Source of the DNA: Plectranthus barbatus
Lineage: Eukaryota > Streptophyta > Magnoliopsida > Lamiales > Lamiaceae
Assembly: GCA_026898455.1 (NCBI GenBank)
Contig: JAPKLW010000251.1
Location: 320,614 to 384,613, forward strand
Length of the DNA: 64,000 bases
Direction: 5' to 3'
Made by a program: the position numbers and the translations under genes
Part shown: positions 1 to 11,430 of the stretch, one piece after another
Layout: the number at the start of each line of letters is the position of its first letter
Numbering within the stretch: position 1 is the first letter of the stretch
Notes under the pieces: model-generated
What the model saw: only the letters and a program-made list of their open reading frames with translations
Databases searched by the model: none
What the model was told of the DNA's origin: nothing

Positions 1-309
1 CAGGAGGAGAGAGATAGACTGAAGAAACTGTTCGAGAAGAGAGCATCCAGAGCTGTTGCCCAAGCAATGCTCACCAGAACAGAAGTGCCAAACGTACCAG
101 ACCATGATGATGGCTACTACACATCCGAAGATGAAAAGAAAGAGGAAGCATTTCTCGCTTTCATGGCAGCCATAAATGGAGATGTTACCAATGAAGAAGA
201 AAATGCTTAAAACCACAAAATACTGGTAAGAACTAACCTGCCCACACCTAATGTTTCCTTATGCCTTGATACACATTCTGAAACATGTTACTCTAGTTCA
301 GAAGATATT
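1..309 (+). pseudogene. Element A gag, central part, cut by element B
   Basis: Frame 1 opens at the window edge with a charged stretch beginning QEERDRLKKLFEKRASRAV, followed by an acidic stretch rich in Glu and Asp. The same region follows the CCHC zinc knuckle in element B's gag (near 12250-12320), so this is the part just after the knuckle. A TAA at 208-210 interrupts it. The same frame then stays open to 309, where element B begins, and resumes at 14090 on the other side. The TAA is therefore best read as a point nonsense mutation. Confidence 0.7.
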
Positions 310-1649
310 TGTTGGTCCCTGAGATCAGAGACGTCGTGGTAGCAATAAGATATACACACGAAATGCAGCGGAATAAAGTAGCGTTTACTTGTATTTAGAT
401 TATTCTCAACTTACGGTTTTTGTTCAAGTTCGCTTAAGTTTCTTCCTGCAGTTATACTCTAGCAACTTTGTTGCTAGGTTTAAATCACTGTGGTAGTAAA
501 GTAATAAAACAGTAACCAGTAAGAGAACACAAGATTTATAGTGGTTCGATCAAATGATCTACGTCCACTCCTTAGCCGAATCACTAAGAGTTTCACTAAG
601 AAAGTATACAGTGTACAAAGAATTGCCTTTCCTGTAAAGCATGCACCCAACGTTTGGTCTGTCTACTTCACGGCTATCATCCGATACTCCGAACCTCACA
701 GGTGTGGCTCCGGCTGAGTCAAGGGCGCACCTTCGTAAAACTCGCTTTTACCACCTGTGGAAGAGTTTAAAGTTCCTTCCGAACTGTCCTTGTTTTTTGG
801 TTTCAGTGCCCGTCCTAATCAATTCCTTCTCGAGAAATTGACTGCTGGATACTTCCTATAAAGAAAGTGATCCCAATAATTGAAGATTCTTGAATCAACT
901 CAAGAATCTCTCAGATGAGTGTCAGATGTATAGTGAGACACTCAAGATGTTGAAGGCTTTTCAATGTCTCTGTATTATGCCTTTCAACTGAACTGCTCTC
1001 AAGATATTCTTTTTGGAATCTTTCGTAGTGTATTTGCGTTAGAGAGTGAGCAACTTTTTCGCCCTTTGTATCTTCCTTTGACTTGCCTTTTATAGTTGGC
1101 TATTCGAAACTTGAGTCGGCAGTTCTGTTTAGACACAACAAATCTTTCATCTTAATTGCAGGTAGCTTTTTACCAACTTTTCTGTCTCCGTTCAGGCTTT
1201 TCCGGCCTACTTCTGACAGGTCTAGTCTTCGCGCATTGGTCAGAATGGCGGTGTAGCAGTTGTTGAGATTTGCTTTGCTGAGCCTTTTCTGGAACGGGAT
1301 GCTGGATATCTTTCAGCATACTGCAGGATTTGATGCGCAACAAATGCTCTTCTGCTACTTTGACTTCGGATTGCTAACGCCTTTAGCAATCTGTGACGTG
1401 CTATCAAATGTTGATTCCTCAGCATTCTGCTATCACTAGCTTTCTTCCTCTCTAGCTTTTTCTGATGTTTGCTGAGAATGCTTCAAGCAACCTATTCTAT
1501 TACAACTCAATATTCACCCTATACAGGATATTACATAAGTTGCTAAGCTATGCTAAGGTTCAGCAATGATCGACCATTACCTAAGGTTTGATCCAACAAA
1601 TCCTTTTACAATGTACTCGCAAGGATAGTTCATGAATATTTTCCCAACA
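310..1649 (-). repeat. 3' LTR of element B (full length, 1340 bp)
   Basis: It starts TGTTGGTCCCTGAGATCAGA and ends CCAACA. The same sequence recurs at 13459-14089, minus 709 bp. In element sense it has a TATA box (TATAAAAG) at 1087-1094. The short reading frames in it have no recognisable product. Confidence 0.9.
1087..1094 (-). promoter_or_regulatory. TATA box in 3' LTR of B
   Basis: The minus strand reads CTATAAAAGGC. The segment that contains it is missing from the 5' LTR copy at 13459-14089. Confidence 0.6.
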
Positions 1650-1665
1650 ATTTCCCTCTTTTTTG
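1650..1665 (-). other. Polypurine tract of element B
   Basis: The minus strand reads AAAAAAGAGGGAAAT immediately before the 3' LTR, which is the expected second-strand primer position. Confidence 0.75.
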
Positions 1666-2022
1666 TGCGATCAAAGCTTACTAAGGATTGCTGAGACTTA
1701 GCATCGAAAAATTCTGAGTTACAAGGAAATTTCTAGACAAACTATCTCAGAATCTTACTTGCTTTAAGTCCTTAGCAAAAAACTTCTATTTTAAGTACAT
1801 TTCTCCTTAAAATATTACAAGTAAATCATTCAACAAACATTTTTGGCCTATCACACAGAGAGTGTATTTCAACTATTGTACGCACTCGGAAAATCAGAAT
1901 TTAGACAGTAAGATTTTGTCATGATTCTGATGATTTAATATATGATTTTGCAATTACAAGTTCAGTGAAATCAGTTCTCAGAATCACAACAAAAAAAAAA
2001 ATAGTGACAGATGAGGGTGACC

Positions 2023-5000
2023 TTAGTTCTGGGTGTCTGGTGGAGGTTTTGGCTTCTCAAGAGATTCCACCTTCTTCATTGTCATGGCTATATGTTTCTC
2101 CATCTGTTCGATACGTGCTCGTTGTTCTGCTTTCTGTTGTTCTTCTAGCTTCATCCTTCGTTCCATCATTGTACGTTCAAACTCTTTTTCTTTCCGCAAA
2201 AGCTCAGCTTCCTCTGCTTTCACCCTTGCTTGTTCAACGATCCTTCTTTCTTCCCCCTCTTTGAGCGCATCCAAAACAGAAGCGGAGAAAGACTTGTGTG
2301 CATCAAGATCTACGCGGAGAGTCACCACATTTGTCTGCACCGTAGAGACGGTTTCTTCCACATGTGTGATTTTTTCAGTAACTTGACCAACCTTTTGCTG
2401 AACCTCAGAGACAGAGGTTTTAACTTCAGAGTTTGCTCCTCGTACATCAGCAACCTCTTTTAGGACTTCTTCATTGAATCTGGCTTGCTGAATGTCGCGT
2501 TGATGTAGTGCGTTGTGGAATATGTTGACAAGAGATTGAAAACTCACTTGTACCGGTTCAGCAGCAATGGGAATGTTGTAAATAACCATTTCATTAGCGT
2601 TTGCTGTGGTAGTAATTTCACCAACTTCTCCTTCTACTGTTTTGATTGCAGATTCTGGGACAACGACTTCAATTCTTTGGGTGGTAGCTTCAGTAACCAC
2701 ATTGGTATCCACTTCCATTGAATCACTCACGACATCCTGATCGGGATTTGAAGCAGAACCTTGAGCTTCAGAAGCTTGAAGTGAGATAGCAGCTCTAGAA
2801 TAGTCTTTCTGAAAATTAATCATTTTGAGATAGTCCTGTCTCTTAGCCTCTTCTTCCTTTGCCTGTTCAAGAGCGGCTAGTTCTAGGCTTCTAACTCGCA
2901 GCTTCTCCTCATAAGCAGCTTTTCTTTTCTGATAAGCATCCATTGCAGCCCTTTGTTTTTGGTTAGCTGTATATGTGCTATAGACTTCTTAACTGGAGCA
3001 AACTGTGATCGGGGCAGCGACTGGGATGCGGAGAATTTTCTGTGGGCACGGATGGCTTTCAGTCTTGCAATCACTTGTTGATTGGTTTATTGTTTTGTGC
3101 AGGAGGGCTGATCCATCCATTCGTTTGCCCATAATTCTTCGGAACGCAAGAAGTTGAGGCCTTTCCTTGCAATGGTAATCATTCAAACTTCAAAACAAAG
3201 TTCATGCATAATGTAATCATATGTTTTCCATCATCGGAATTGTTTACCAAGCACCTTGCCTTCGTCTGTTCCTTCATCAATTTCAACATAGAAGACCCCG
3301 GTAACGTCCCTATTGACCTCTTGATCCACAAATGCTAAGATTTCATCACTCCAATCTCGCAGATCAGCATTCTCATCATCTTCAAGCGAGACAGATGCGC
3401 ACCATTGATCTACTCTTCTAGAGCGAAAGAGTTTGCCACGTAATCCATGAAATGGGATCCTCAATTGTTCGTTCCTCAAGGTGGGGTATTTTCTAAGAGT
3501 TTTGGCATCAAATACCTCATTAGATTCCCCCTCAGAATCATATTCTGATGAGCAGGTGGACTCATTCAAGAATCCAGCAGAGGAGACGTCCTATTCCATC
3601 GTATCATATGTGTGATCCTTATTATCAGCAGCGACTGTTGTCTCCTAAGCAACATGGACTTCTTCAGCAGTGTCCAACATGATTACTTCAGCTACAGTAG
3701 AATCTTCAGCAATTGTATGAGTCATATCCTCAGCGGACGATTCCTTTCCAGACTCAACAACATTTTCCTCTGCAGCAGGCTCTTCAGTAGACATGTTCGT
3801 GTCTGCGATCTCCTTTGTGGTTCCTGACGACCCTATATCCTTATCCCTGGGAGGTATAGCATCTGTTGCGTTGTGTGGTACATCCTCCTCTGAACTATCG
3901 CCTTTATGGGGTTCGTCGGTTGGTTCACAAATCTGAACCTATTTGCCTTTGGAGTGTTCCTTAGCATTGAAAGCGCTAGAGTGGATCATCTTATCTAGCT
4001 CTGCATCAGTCATGCCGTCTTCTTCAGGTGTTATTTCGGTAGTTTTACTTACTTCAACAAGAATTTCCACCTCTTTCCCTTTCTGAGTAGAGTCTACTAT
4101 TGTCTTGCCTTTCTTTGCTGCTCTGCTCAATTCTTGAGCAGCTTCCTCGTTGGATGTTGCACTAGCAATCTTCTTTTGAGCCTGTCGCTCGTCGTGAGAT
4201 TGCTTTATCCGTTCAAAATTCAAATCTCTTCCTTCAAATGTAATTCTTTCTATCTCCTTTCTGTATTCTTTAGTTTCTTGTGCTTTCTTTGCAGCAACAC
4301 GTTTTCTTTTAGTTTCACGTATGCCTTTGACACGATCCTCAAAACTTTTAGAGGACAAGGGTGGGTCAATCTCCTTTTCCTTAGCAGCAGCAGCTTGATC
4401 AGCAGCTGTTTTCTTCTTGGCTTCTTAGATTTCCTGGAGTTCAGCAGTTTTGAACAGTCGTTGACGAGTAGATCTCTTTTTCTCTGTTGGCACAACCCTT
4501 GTTTGTTGTTCAGATGAAATTGGAAGAGCAAGTAGACCAATCACGAGCGGTGGCTGTTCCGCTGCTTTCTTTTCCATAATCTCTTCTATCCTTTCAGTAG
4601 GCATATCACTGAGGGTTACAATGTCCTCAAGTTGCAGAAAGCACTGCTCTGTTTCAACATTCTTAGTCAGGACCGCTATGACAGGTGATGTCGTCTGCAG
4701 CACCTGGTGTCCTAACGATCGTTCGTCGACTTCCTCATCTGAAGTAGGCTTATCTTTGTCGACATTGGACTTTCCAGTCAACCTTTTTGGTTTCTTGAAG
4801 TCAAGAGGGTTGGCTTCCTTCCTTGTTACAGGAATAATATCAGTGGGAAGTAACTTCACGCCTTGATCAATTTTCGTGGGGTGTATGACTATCTCCAGAA
4901 ATTTGCTTATTTTCAATCCAAAGTTAACATTCGATGAGAATATTCCATCTACAGACATGTGATCATTCTTCCTGGCGTGCTTTGCCCAACGTTCGAAGAA

Positions 5001-5837
5001 AAATTCTGCCCAATTGCCCTTTACTCTGTCCGTGAGAGCCATCATCACAACATATTTCTTAGCAGAGAGCTCAGAATATGATCCAGCATCACATTGGAAC
5101 ATCTTGATTACCAATTCAGCAAGAGTTTTAAACTCATCCTTTAGAGCGTTAATGGGGGTGGCAGCCTTGAATGAAATTAGTTGACCTTTCCTATCCTTTA
5201 TTTTATCAGGCTTCTTCCACAAATTCCAACGCCGTTCCATCTCATCATAATCTGTTACTTTGTATTGGGATATACGTTCCCCCTTATTTCGAAGACCAAA
5301 AGTCTTAGCACGAACATCGACATTCACTTCAATGATGCTTCCATAAACACAGGTTTTAAAGGATTTTCCATCCTTACTCATTACTGCTCTGGCATAGAAT
5401 TCAGAGACCATATGCGGATGAAAATGCATGGGTTCAGCGGATAAGTATTGAATTACCTGTTTGCTGTCAAGGATATCTATTATCCAATCCGGGATATGTT
5501 CAGCAGCAAGACGTTTGTACAGTATGCGATCCTTCATGATTTGAGCTAAACGCCTTTGCTCCTTTGTGTGGCCGGTCTGCGATTTCTTCCGGGCCATCAT
5601 AACTAGTGGACCATATGATATTGAATCGTCGACATCTTCCTTCTTTTGAATGCCAGTAAAACCTGGTGCATGTCGCGCATGCAAGGGTTTTTCAGAATTT
5701 GGAGGAAAATTGAAGAGAGGGGGTTCACTGGTGTCAGAACGATGTTTATGGGAAGTGGGTTTCTGAGATGATGAGGCTTTGGAGTCGGAGGCGATGTCTT
5801 TGAAAAAGAATTTTGAGTAATCTCGAAGAATTTGGAG
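2023..5837 (-). pseudogene. Sense accessory gene of element B: N-terminal domain, acidic linker, C-terminal coiled coil
   Basis: One reading frame runs from 5837 (just after a TAA; no ATG is visible) down to about 3000. Stops fall near 4425 (single TAA), 3939, 3650 and 3231. A one-step frame change leads into an open 306-residue segment, 2943-2023. The N-terminal third contains the blocks VSEFYARAV, VNVDVRAKTFGL, RWNLWKKP and NWAEFFFERW, matching element A's sense accessory gene at 27230-27830. The middle is Glu/Asp/Thr-rich. The last 250 residues are Glu/Lys/Arg/Gln-rich heptads, probably a coiled coil. I see no signal peptide or membrane segment, so it is not an obvious envelope protein. 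The N-terminal domain resembles the family called putative plant transposon protein (Transposase_32) by memory of motif order only. It occupies the site where Sireviruses carry their extra 3' ORF. Confidence 0.7.
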
Positions 5838-6578
5838 ATTTTAAAATTGGGAATTTTGCTCTGGATTTCGAAAAAAGAATGAACAGTGATCAGAGCAAGG
5901 TAGGGTTAAACTTTGGAATGTGAGATCTAACGATTGGGGTAAAGTTTGCAATAGATTAGATCAACGGTTCATAATGAACACGTCTTTCCATATGGCTTCC
6001 CATGCTCCAAGAAACACTCAAGTGCGTCTAACGTGGCGTCTCCTCAGTTGATGCCGCCGTTTGCGTACATTAAATGCACCTTATCGGGTCCCATCAAGTT
6101 TGAATTTAGAGTCATCCCGCCTTGATTCCGGATATGCTGTTGCTTCTGACCTAGCAACCGTCCAAGGATGCTAATTGGTGATAGTGAGTCTCAACACCCA
6201 TATTCACAGAAGAATCTGCTAACCTTTCATGAGATTCGTCAGCATCTTTCGAAGCTCTGCTGAGTCTCTGTAGACTCTGTTCAAAAATCGTAATGATGAT
6301 GAGATCCTCGAACCTTTCAATGACCCTTACTTAATATTGTTGAAATGACTTGACTCTCCATGCATACACGTCGATTCCTTTACTCGCGACGTTCCGTATT
6401 CCAAGAGACGAATCATTGTGATCTTCAGACAGATTTTTCTCTTTCTTCCCGTCATAATGAGCAATTTCTCTACAAATATCCTCATTCAAGATTATCCAGA
6501 CATCACCACTTTCGTCCTTCCTTGACTCATAATTGCAATATTTCCTTCCAAAAGAAAAACAAGTTCCCTTCTCCACTA
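5838..6578. promoter_or_regulatory. Divergent intergenic region of element B accessory genes
   Basis: About 0.74 kb separates the start of the minus-strand accessory gene from the plus-strand accessory ATG at 6579. It contains the ACGT-core words CACGT near 5980 and ACGTGGC near 6031, and TACAAATA at 6471-6478, a TATA-like word about 105 bp before the plus-strand ATG. Element A has the same arrangement at 26154-26989. Promoter function is inferred. Confidence 0.45.
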
Positions 6579-6872
6579 ATGGATTCTCCACCAAGAACCT
6601 TAGAGATCAGGCACAACTTGATTCTTGATGAGCCTGGTCTGGATGGATACTATGTGGATGATAATGATGTGGCAGTGAAAGTTATGGCCGCATTGCAGTG
6701 GGGGGGTCTTTCACAGTTTTCATGTGCCACTCCTCATCGTTTCCAGAGATTGCTGACGGACCATCCAACCTTCAGGGAGCTGATTTCTATCCCTACAAGC
6801 CTGTGCCTCCTTTCTGAAGAAAAGGAACTCTGTAGTAGGCCTGTTTTCTGTTTCTGTTTTGTTGACTTTTGA
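6579..6872 (+). pseudogene. Antisense accessory gene remnant of element B
   Basis: An ORF on the strand opposite to B's gag-pol starts MDSPPRTLEIRHNLIL. Its first 75 or so residues align in pattern with the antisense genes of element A: hydrophobic 'I..N.I' near the start, then a GLSQF-like block, then P.RF and a hydrophobic helix. After about 6790 the similarity stops, and the remaining residues are hydrophobic and low in complexity, so the gene is probably truncated. It lies between RNase H and the sense accessory gene, as in A. Confidence 0.55.
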
Positions 6873-7189
6873 CTGATGATGTAATAGCCTTCCTTTTGAA
6901 GATGTAATGAAGTTCCTTTTGGCAATGCATGTCCATCTTTCAGAAATGAATAGTTGTACAACATAATCATATCATAACGATATTTGACATAAGTCCTCAA
7001 GACAAAAGATAGATTCGATCTTTATCCTTACGTATTCTGCTGAGCAGACACAATCTATCTGCTGACTGTTTAGAAGTGTATTTGACATTTGCAATCATCT
7101 TATCAGACTTCATTTAGCAGAGACCTTCATCGTATGCTAAAGATAATAAAGAGAAATCTACGAGAACCAGAAAGAATGAGACTAGCATC
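6873..7189. other. Non-coding stretch between antisense remnant and RNase H of B
   Basis: I see no conserved reading frame or repeat here. It may hold the deleted remainder of the antisense gene. Confidence 0.4.
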
Positions 7190-7726
7190 TCATTCATCCA
7201 CAGCAACGTCTAATTCCATCAGGCCTAATTTGATGCATAATTCTTTAAATTTTGTTTCTGCTAGAGGTTTAGTAAAGATGTCTGCTATTTGATCTTCCGT
7301 GCATATACGCTGAATGTCAATGTCCTTCTTTTCTTGATGATGACGGATAAAGTGATGTCGGATATCAATATGTTTAGTTTTGGAATGATGTACTGGATTC
7401 TTTGTGATGCACATAGCACTGTTGTTATCATAGTAGATTGGTACACATTTAGGAGAAATGTCATAATCCTGAAGTTGTTGCCGAATCCACAGAATTTGTT
7501 GACAGCAGCTAGCAGCCGCTACATACTCTGCTTCGGTGGTTGATGTTGCTACTGAGTGCTGCTTTTTGCTGAACCAGCTGATCAACTTATGTCCAAGGAA
7601 TTGACATGTGCCGCTGGTGCTTTTCCTATCAATTTTGCATCCTCCAAAATCAGAATCTGAATAACCACTCGAAGCTAGACTGTCGGCTCTTGGATACCAA
7701 ATTCCTAAGCCTTGTGTGCACTTCAA
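7190..7726 (-). CDS. RNase H domain of element B pol
   Basis: A continuous 178-residue segment of Copia RNase H. It shows GYSDSDFGGCKIDRKSTSG with the first catalytic Asp, then TEAEYVAAASC with the catalytic Glu, then YYDNNSAMCI with the next Asp, and ends in the usual TKHIDIRHHFIRHH and ADIFTKPL blocks. RNase H removes RNA from the RNA/DNA hybrid during reverse transcription. The Met at 7726 is internal to pol rather than a real start. The polyprotein ends here with a stop. Confidence 0.9.
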   Translation of the reverse strand: MKCTQGLGIWYPRADSLASSGYSDSDFGGCKIDRKSTSGTCQFLGHKLISWFSKKQHSVATSTTEAEYVAAASCCQQILWIRQQLQDYDISPKCVPIYYDNNSAMCITKNPVHHSKTKHIDIRHHFIRHHQEKKDIDIQRICTEDQIADIFTKPLAETKFKELCIKLGLMELDVAVDE

Positions 7727-8575
7727 ATATCTGATAATTCGCCTTGCTGTGTCGAGATGCGTTTTGTTAGGTTGAGATTGATATCTAGCACATAGTCCTA
7801 CAACATATGAGATATCTGGTCTGCTGGCTGTAAGATATAGCAGAGATCAAATGATCCCTCGATATAAAGTAGGATTCACTGCTTCTCCTTCTTTCTCAAG
7901 ATCTGCTATGCACGCATTGCTGATGGGAATCCTTAAGCTCTTGGTTCTTTCTGGACTGTACTTAGCAATCAGATCTAGCGTGTATTTTCTTTGGTGAATG
8001 AAAATTCCTTCATCGGATTGTTGAACTTGAAGTCCAAGGAAGTAGGACATCTTTCCCATCATACTCATTTGAAAGTTGCTCATCATTAGCTTGGAGAATT
8101 TATCACAGAGATCTTGATTCTTTGAGCCAAAAATGATATCATCAACATAGATTTGCACAAGTAGGATGCTTCCTTTGTCTTTAATACGAAAGAGTGTTTG
8201 ATCAATCCTTCCCTTTTTGAAACCATTATCGAGCAAAAACTTAGATAATGTTCCGTACCATGCTCGTGGCGCTTGCTTCAGGCCATACAAAGCTTTTCTT
8301 AGCTTATAGACTTGGTTTCCATTCTCAAATCCTGGGGGTTGCTCAACATAGACTTCTTCTCTGAGCTCGCCATTTAGGAATGCACTTTTGACGTCCATTT
8401 GCATGGCCTAGAATTCATGTTGTGCAGCATATGCAAGAAATAACCTTATTGCTTCCAATCTGGCTACTGGAGCAAACTTCTCATCATAGTCAATGCCCTC
8501 ACACTGTTTATATCCTTTGGCTACAAGGCGTGCTTTATTTCTCACCACCACGCCTCATTTGTTCTTCTTATTCTT
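7727..8575 (-). pseudogene. Reverse transcriptase of element B, C-terminal part
   Basis: The region reads through LVAKGYKQ, MQMDVKSAFLNGEL, LRKALYGLKQAPRAW and the catalytic box YVDDIIFGS, then MSMMGKMSYFLGLQ. The segment 7847-8404 is fully open. Nonsense codons lie at about 8556 (TGA), 8408-8410 (TAG) and 7847-7849 (TGA); otherwise the frame is nearly intact. The N-terminal portion is on the far side of the solo LTR at 8576-10004, and the frame (VFKN, then KNK) resumes across it. Confidence 0.85.
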
Positions 8576-8779
8576 TGATACGTGCGTAAAATGACCTATA
8601 TTTTGATGTGTGCACATGCTTGTTTGTGGCTATTTTACTCCCGTATCATATGTTTTTGTCGTATTTTGGTTGTGTTTTCGTGTTTTGTGTGTTTGATTTG
8701 TGTAGGATAGGTTTTGGGCATAAACGAGCATTTTTGGTGGAGTTTTGGAGGAAAATCGCACGTGTTTGGAGTTTGGAGA

Positions 8780-8988
8780 GCTCGACCGGCCGAGCGGGTG
8801 CAGGACCGACCGAGCGGGGCTTCCAGAGGGCTCGACCGGCCGAGCCAACTTCGACCGGCCGAGCCAGGCCGAGCAGAGAGCAGGCTCGGCCGAGCCAGCT
8901 TCGACCGGCCGAGCCTGGGCGGTTTTCTCCTGATTTGTGGTGGTTTCCAGCACGATCGGGCGAGCCATACTTTGACCGGGCGATCCGA
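8780..8988. repeat. GC-rich palindromic repeat array in U3 of solo LTR
   Basis: Repeated variants of CGACCGGCCGAGCC and GGCTCGGCCGAGCC occur at least seven times in about 210 bp. They end about 20 bp before the TATA box, whereas the surrounding LTR is AT-rich. Confidence 0.85.
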
Positions 8989-9005
8989 GGCCCTGTTTGC
9001 TTGCC

Positions 9006-9013
9006 TATAAAAG
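9006..9013 (+). promoter_or_regulatory. TATA box of solo LTR
   Basis: GCCTATAAAAGGGG directly downstream of the palindrome array. Confidence 0.7.
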
Positions 9014-10004
9014 GGGCAAAGTCAGTTATTTGAAGGACTTTTGATCATTTTTCATTAGATATAGTTAGAAATTCTCTCTACGATTCCAATTCCACTTTCT
9101 CCAAAACCCATCAAGGAGCTAAATACCAATCCTTGGAAGAGATGTGAAGAATCAAGGTGGTAGATCAAGGCATACAAATCCAATTGGGGAAGATTCCAAT
9201 CTCTACTTTTCAAATTGTAATGGATGTAATTGATTTCAACTTTGTATTTGTACAATTGAAAGGTATGATGTTCTAATTCATTTTGGATGTTGATTTGAGT
9301 AAGGATACATGATCATTTGGTTTGAGAATTGTTTGTTTACTTTCCTTTGAGAGCGTGAATTGCACTAGAACTTGTTCCTTACCTCCTAGGTGTAGGTAAG
9401 AGCCAGCTTAGGAGGTAGTTGATGTGAACGCTGCAACCAATACGCGGGCGGAATCGTCGTGAATAGTGTAGATTCATACGATTTTAGTTCCAATCCATGT
9501 GCGGTGCTAGGTCGTAGGGCAATAATTGACGAACTATTTGGAGTGGTCTAGGGCTTAATAACGTGATGGTTTGCAAGTCTTAGATCATCAACTGTTAGCT
9601 CGCCGTGACAAGGGGTTAACGAGTGTAGGGTCGATTGCTCAATCTCTTAGGGATTAAAATGTGTTTACATCAATGATCAACCTAATTTGATTGCATCTAC
9701 ACTCATCTCAACATCCTATCTTCCTAATTTGAGTATTTGATTGTCTTGGTTTACCGATTGGGGAAAGTAGTGATCAATTGATGATTGTTTGTTTAATGCA
9801 ATGTTTGTCATATATAGTTAGCATAGGTTTAAATTGAATGCTTAGATTGTTAGAAACTACTCAACGATTGTATCATGCCTAGCTATAGGACTTTGCTATA
9901 GTATCTCGGTATTCTAGCGGGCGAAGCGGGGAAGGACCTGGATTTGAAAAATATTATTCTTGTGTAGTTAGAGGTTTAATTTGATTGAACTTTTAGCTGC
10001 ATCA

Positions 10005-10816
10005 TTCTTGAATACCCATTTGGTGCCAATAACATTCTGATGTTCAGGTCTATCTACTAGATCCCATACGTGATTGCGAGAGAATTCCGCAAGCTCCTCT
10101 TGCATAACATTTACCCAGTCTGGATCGCGAAGAGCATCCTCAACTTTAGTTGGTTCCTCACTTGATAGATAGCAAGAAAACATTGCGGACCCTTGTCTTG
10201 TAAGAATAGGGTCATTAATATCTCCGAGAACATCTTCTAGGGAATGAGCACGCAACCATGCTGGTCTGATAGGTTCTCCAGCATTTCCTTCTCCGTCTTG
10301 ATTATCGGTATTCTCTACATCATTCGCTTGATCCTCAACATCTGAAGTGTTATCAATTTGTTCTTCAGTAGCAGGAATTCCTTCAGCAACAGGAGCATCT
10401 GCTATAGGAACGTCATGGTCAAGAGCTTCTTCTTTAGCAGGTATCTCAACAGCTGGAATCTCAGCAGCTCCTCTGCCAAGATCTTCAGTAGCACCTACTT
10501 CTTCAGCAACGGTAGGAGAATTTGAAATCTCCTCATCTGAGTTATCAAGCAGATTAAAGATGTCCTTTTGAGGATTGGCCTCAGCATGATCATTGGCATC
10601 ACTGGCCTGGTCAGCAGTTTGGTCACCTGCTGAGCCCGTCTGGATTGGATCACAATCATTCATAGACTTAGTCGGGTCAATTCGTAAGTTTTCGAAAGAG
10701 TTCAAAGTCGATTGACCATTGACATCATTAGTCTTATGATTGGTTTCCTTCATCTCTTTTATAGCTCTGCGCACTAAAGTAGATTCATCAAAAATAACAT
10801 TGCATGTTATTTCCAC
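10005..10816 (-). CDS. Element B pol: acidic linker and start of RT
   Basis: This open segment begins with the end of the integrase region (ITCNVIFDESTLVRR) and runs through a long Glu/Asp/Ala-rich linker. It then reaches the conserved RT entry (DWVNVMQEELAEF, NHVWDLVDRP, GTKWVFKN), where the solo LTR cuts it. The linker is unusually long and acidic, as is element A's at 21938-22521. The first five bases (10005-10009) are the target duplication of the solo LTR. Confidence 0.8.
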
Positions 10817-10833
10817 AATTCCAGTAGTCTTCT

Positions 10834-11430
10834 TTAAGGGTGACCATATCTAAGAAGTACACCCTCATCTGACTTAGGTGAAAAAGTGTTAAGTTTCGAC
10901 TTTCCATTATTATGGATATAACATGTTGCACCAAAAGCACGTAGATAATCTAAATTAGGCTTACGACCGTTATATACTTCGTAGGGAGTCTTGTTGAATC
11001 GGCCGTTAATGGAACTTCTATTCTGCGTATAGCAGGCCGTCATCACCGCTTCTCCCCAATACTTAGCAGGTAAGTCAGCATCGGCTAGCATAGATCGCAC
11101 TGCTTCTTTCAGTGTCCGATTCCTTCTTTCTGCTAGACCATTCTGCTGAGGAGTCCTAGCAGTGGACCTCTCATGATTTATACCAGCGTCTGTGCAGAAA
11201 TCCATGAGGATTCCATTGCAAAATTTGGTTCCATTGTCAGATCGGATCCTCTTCACAATAACCTCTTTACTGTTTTGCTCCTTAAGAATTAACTCGGGTA
11301 TGATGATTTTAACCTCATCTTTGGCTTTGAGCAGGCGAACCCATGTGTACCTAGAATAGTCATCAACTACCACTAAAGTATATATCTTTTTACTTATAGA
11401 GGGTGGAGTGACTGGTCCAAATAGGTCCAT
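10834..11430 (-). CDS. Integrase core of element B
   Basis: 198 open residues of the Copia integrase catalytic core. The triad is visible: first Asp in MDLFGPVTPP, second Asp in RSDNGTKF, Glu in NGLAERRNRT. It ends in the GAFGATCYIHNN-type block and SPKSDEGV. Integrase inserts the cDNA copy into the genome. The Met at 11430 is internal to the polyprotein. Between this segment and the next (10816) the frame changes by a small indel. Confidence 0.9.
   Translation of the reverse strand: MDLFGPVTPPSISKKIYTLVVVDDYSRYTWVRLLKAKDEVKIIIPELILKEQNSKEVIVKRIRSDNGTKFCNGILMDFCTDAGINHERSTARTPQQNGLAERRNRTLKEAVRSMLADADLPAKYWGEAVMTACYTQNRSSINGRFNKTPYEVYNGRKPNLDYLRAFGATCYIHNNGKSKLNTFSPKSDEGVLLRYGHP

Larger units (their letters stand above)
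8576..10004 (+). mobile_element. Solo LTR of Gypsy family D inserted in RT of B
   Basis: It starts TGATACGTGCGTAAAATGAC and ends TTTTAGCTGCATCA, the same ends as the LTRs of element D (in reverse) and the solo LTR at 32456. A perfect 5-bp target duplication TTCTT lies at 8571-8575 and 10005-10009. No internal Gypsy sequence remains, so it arose by LTR-LTR recombination. It has a GC-rich palindrome array (8780-8988) and a TATA box (9006-9013). The Arg/Pro/Glu-rich reading frames here are translations of the palindrome array. Confidence 0.93.

Noticed and set aside
641..841. Short frame in the LTR of B
   Set aside because: Lies wholly in a non-coding LTR and is absent from the 5' LTR copy.
1965..2721. 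Several plus-strand reading frames
   Set aside because: They mirror the coiled-coil codons of the minus-strand accessory gene of B; composition is Ser/Phe/Cys-rich with no motif.
8608..9033. Overlapping Arg/Pro/Glu-rich frames on both strands
   Set aside because: They arise from translating the GC-rich palindrome array of the solo LTR; four frames are open at once and none matches a protein family.
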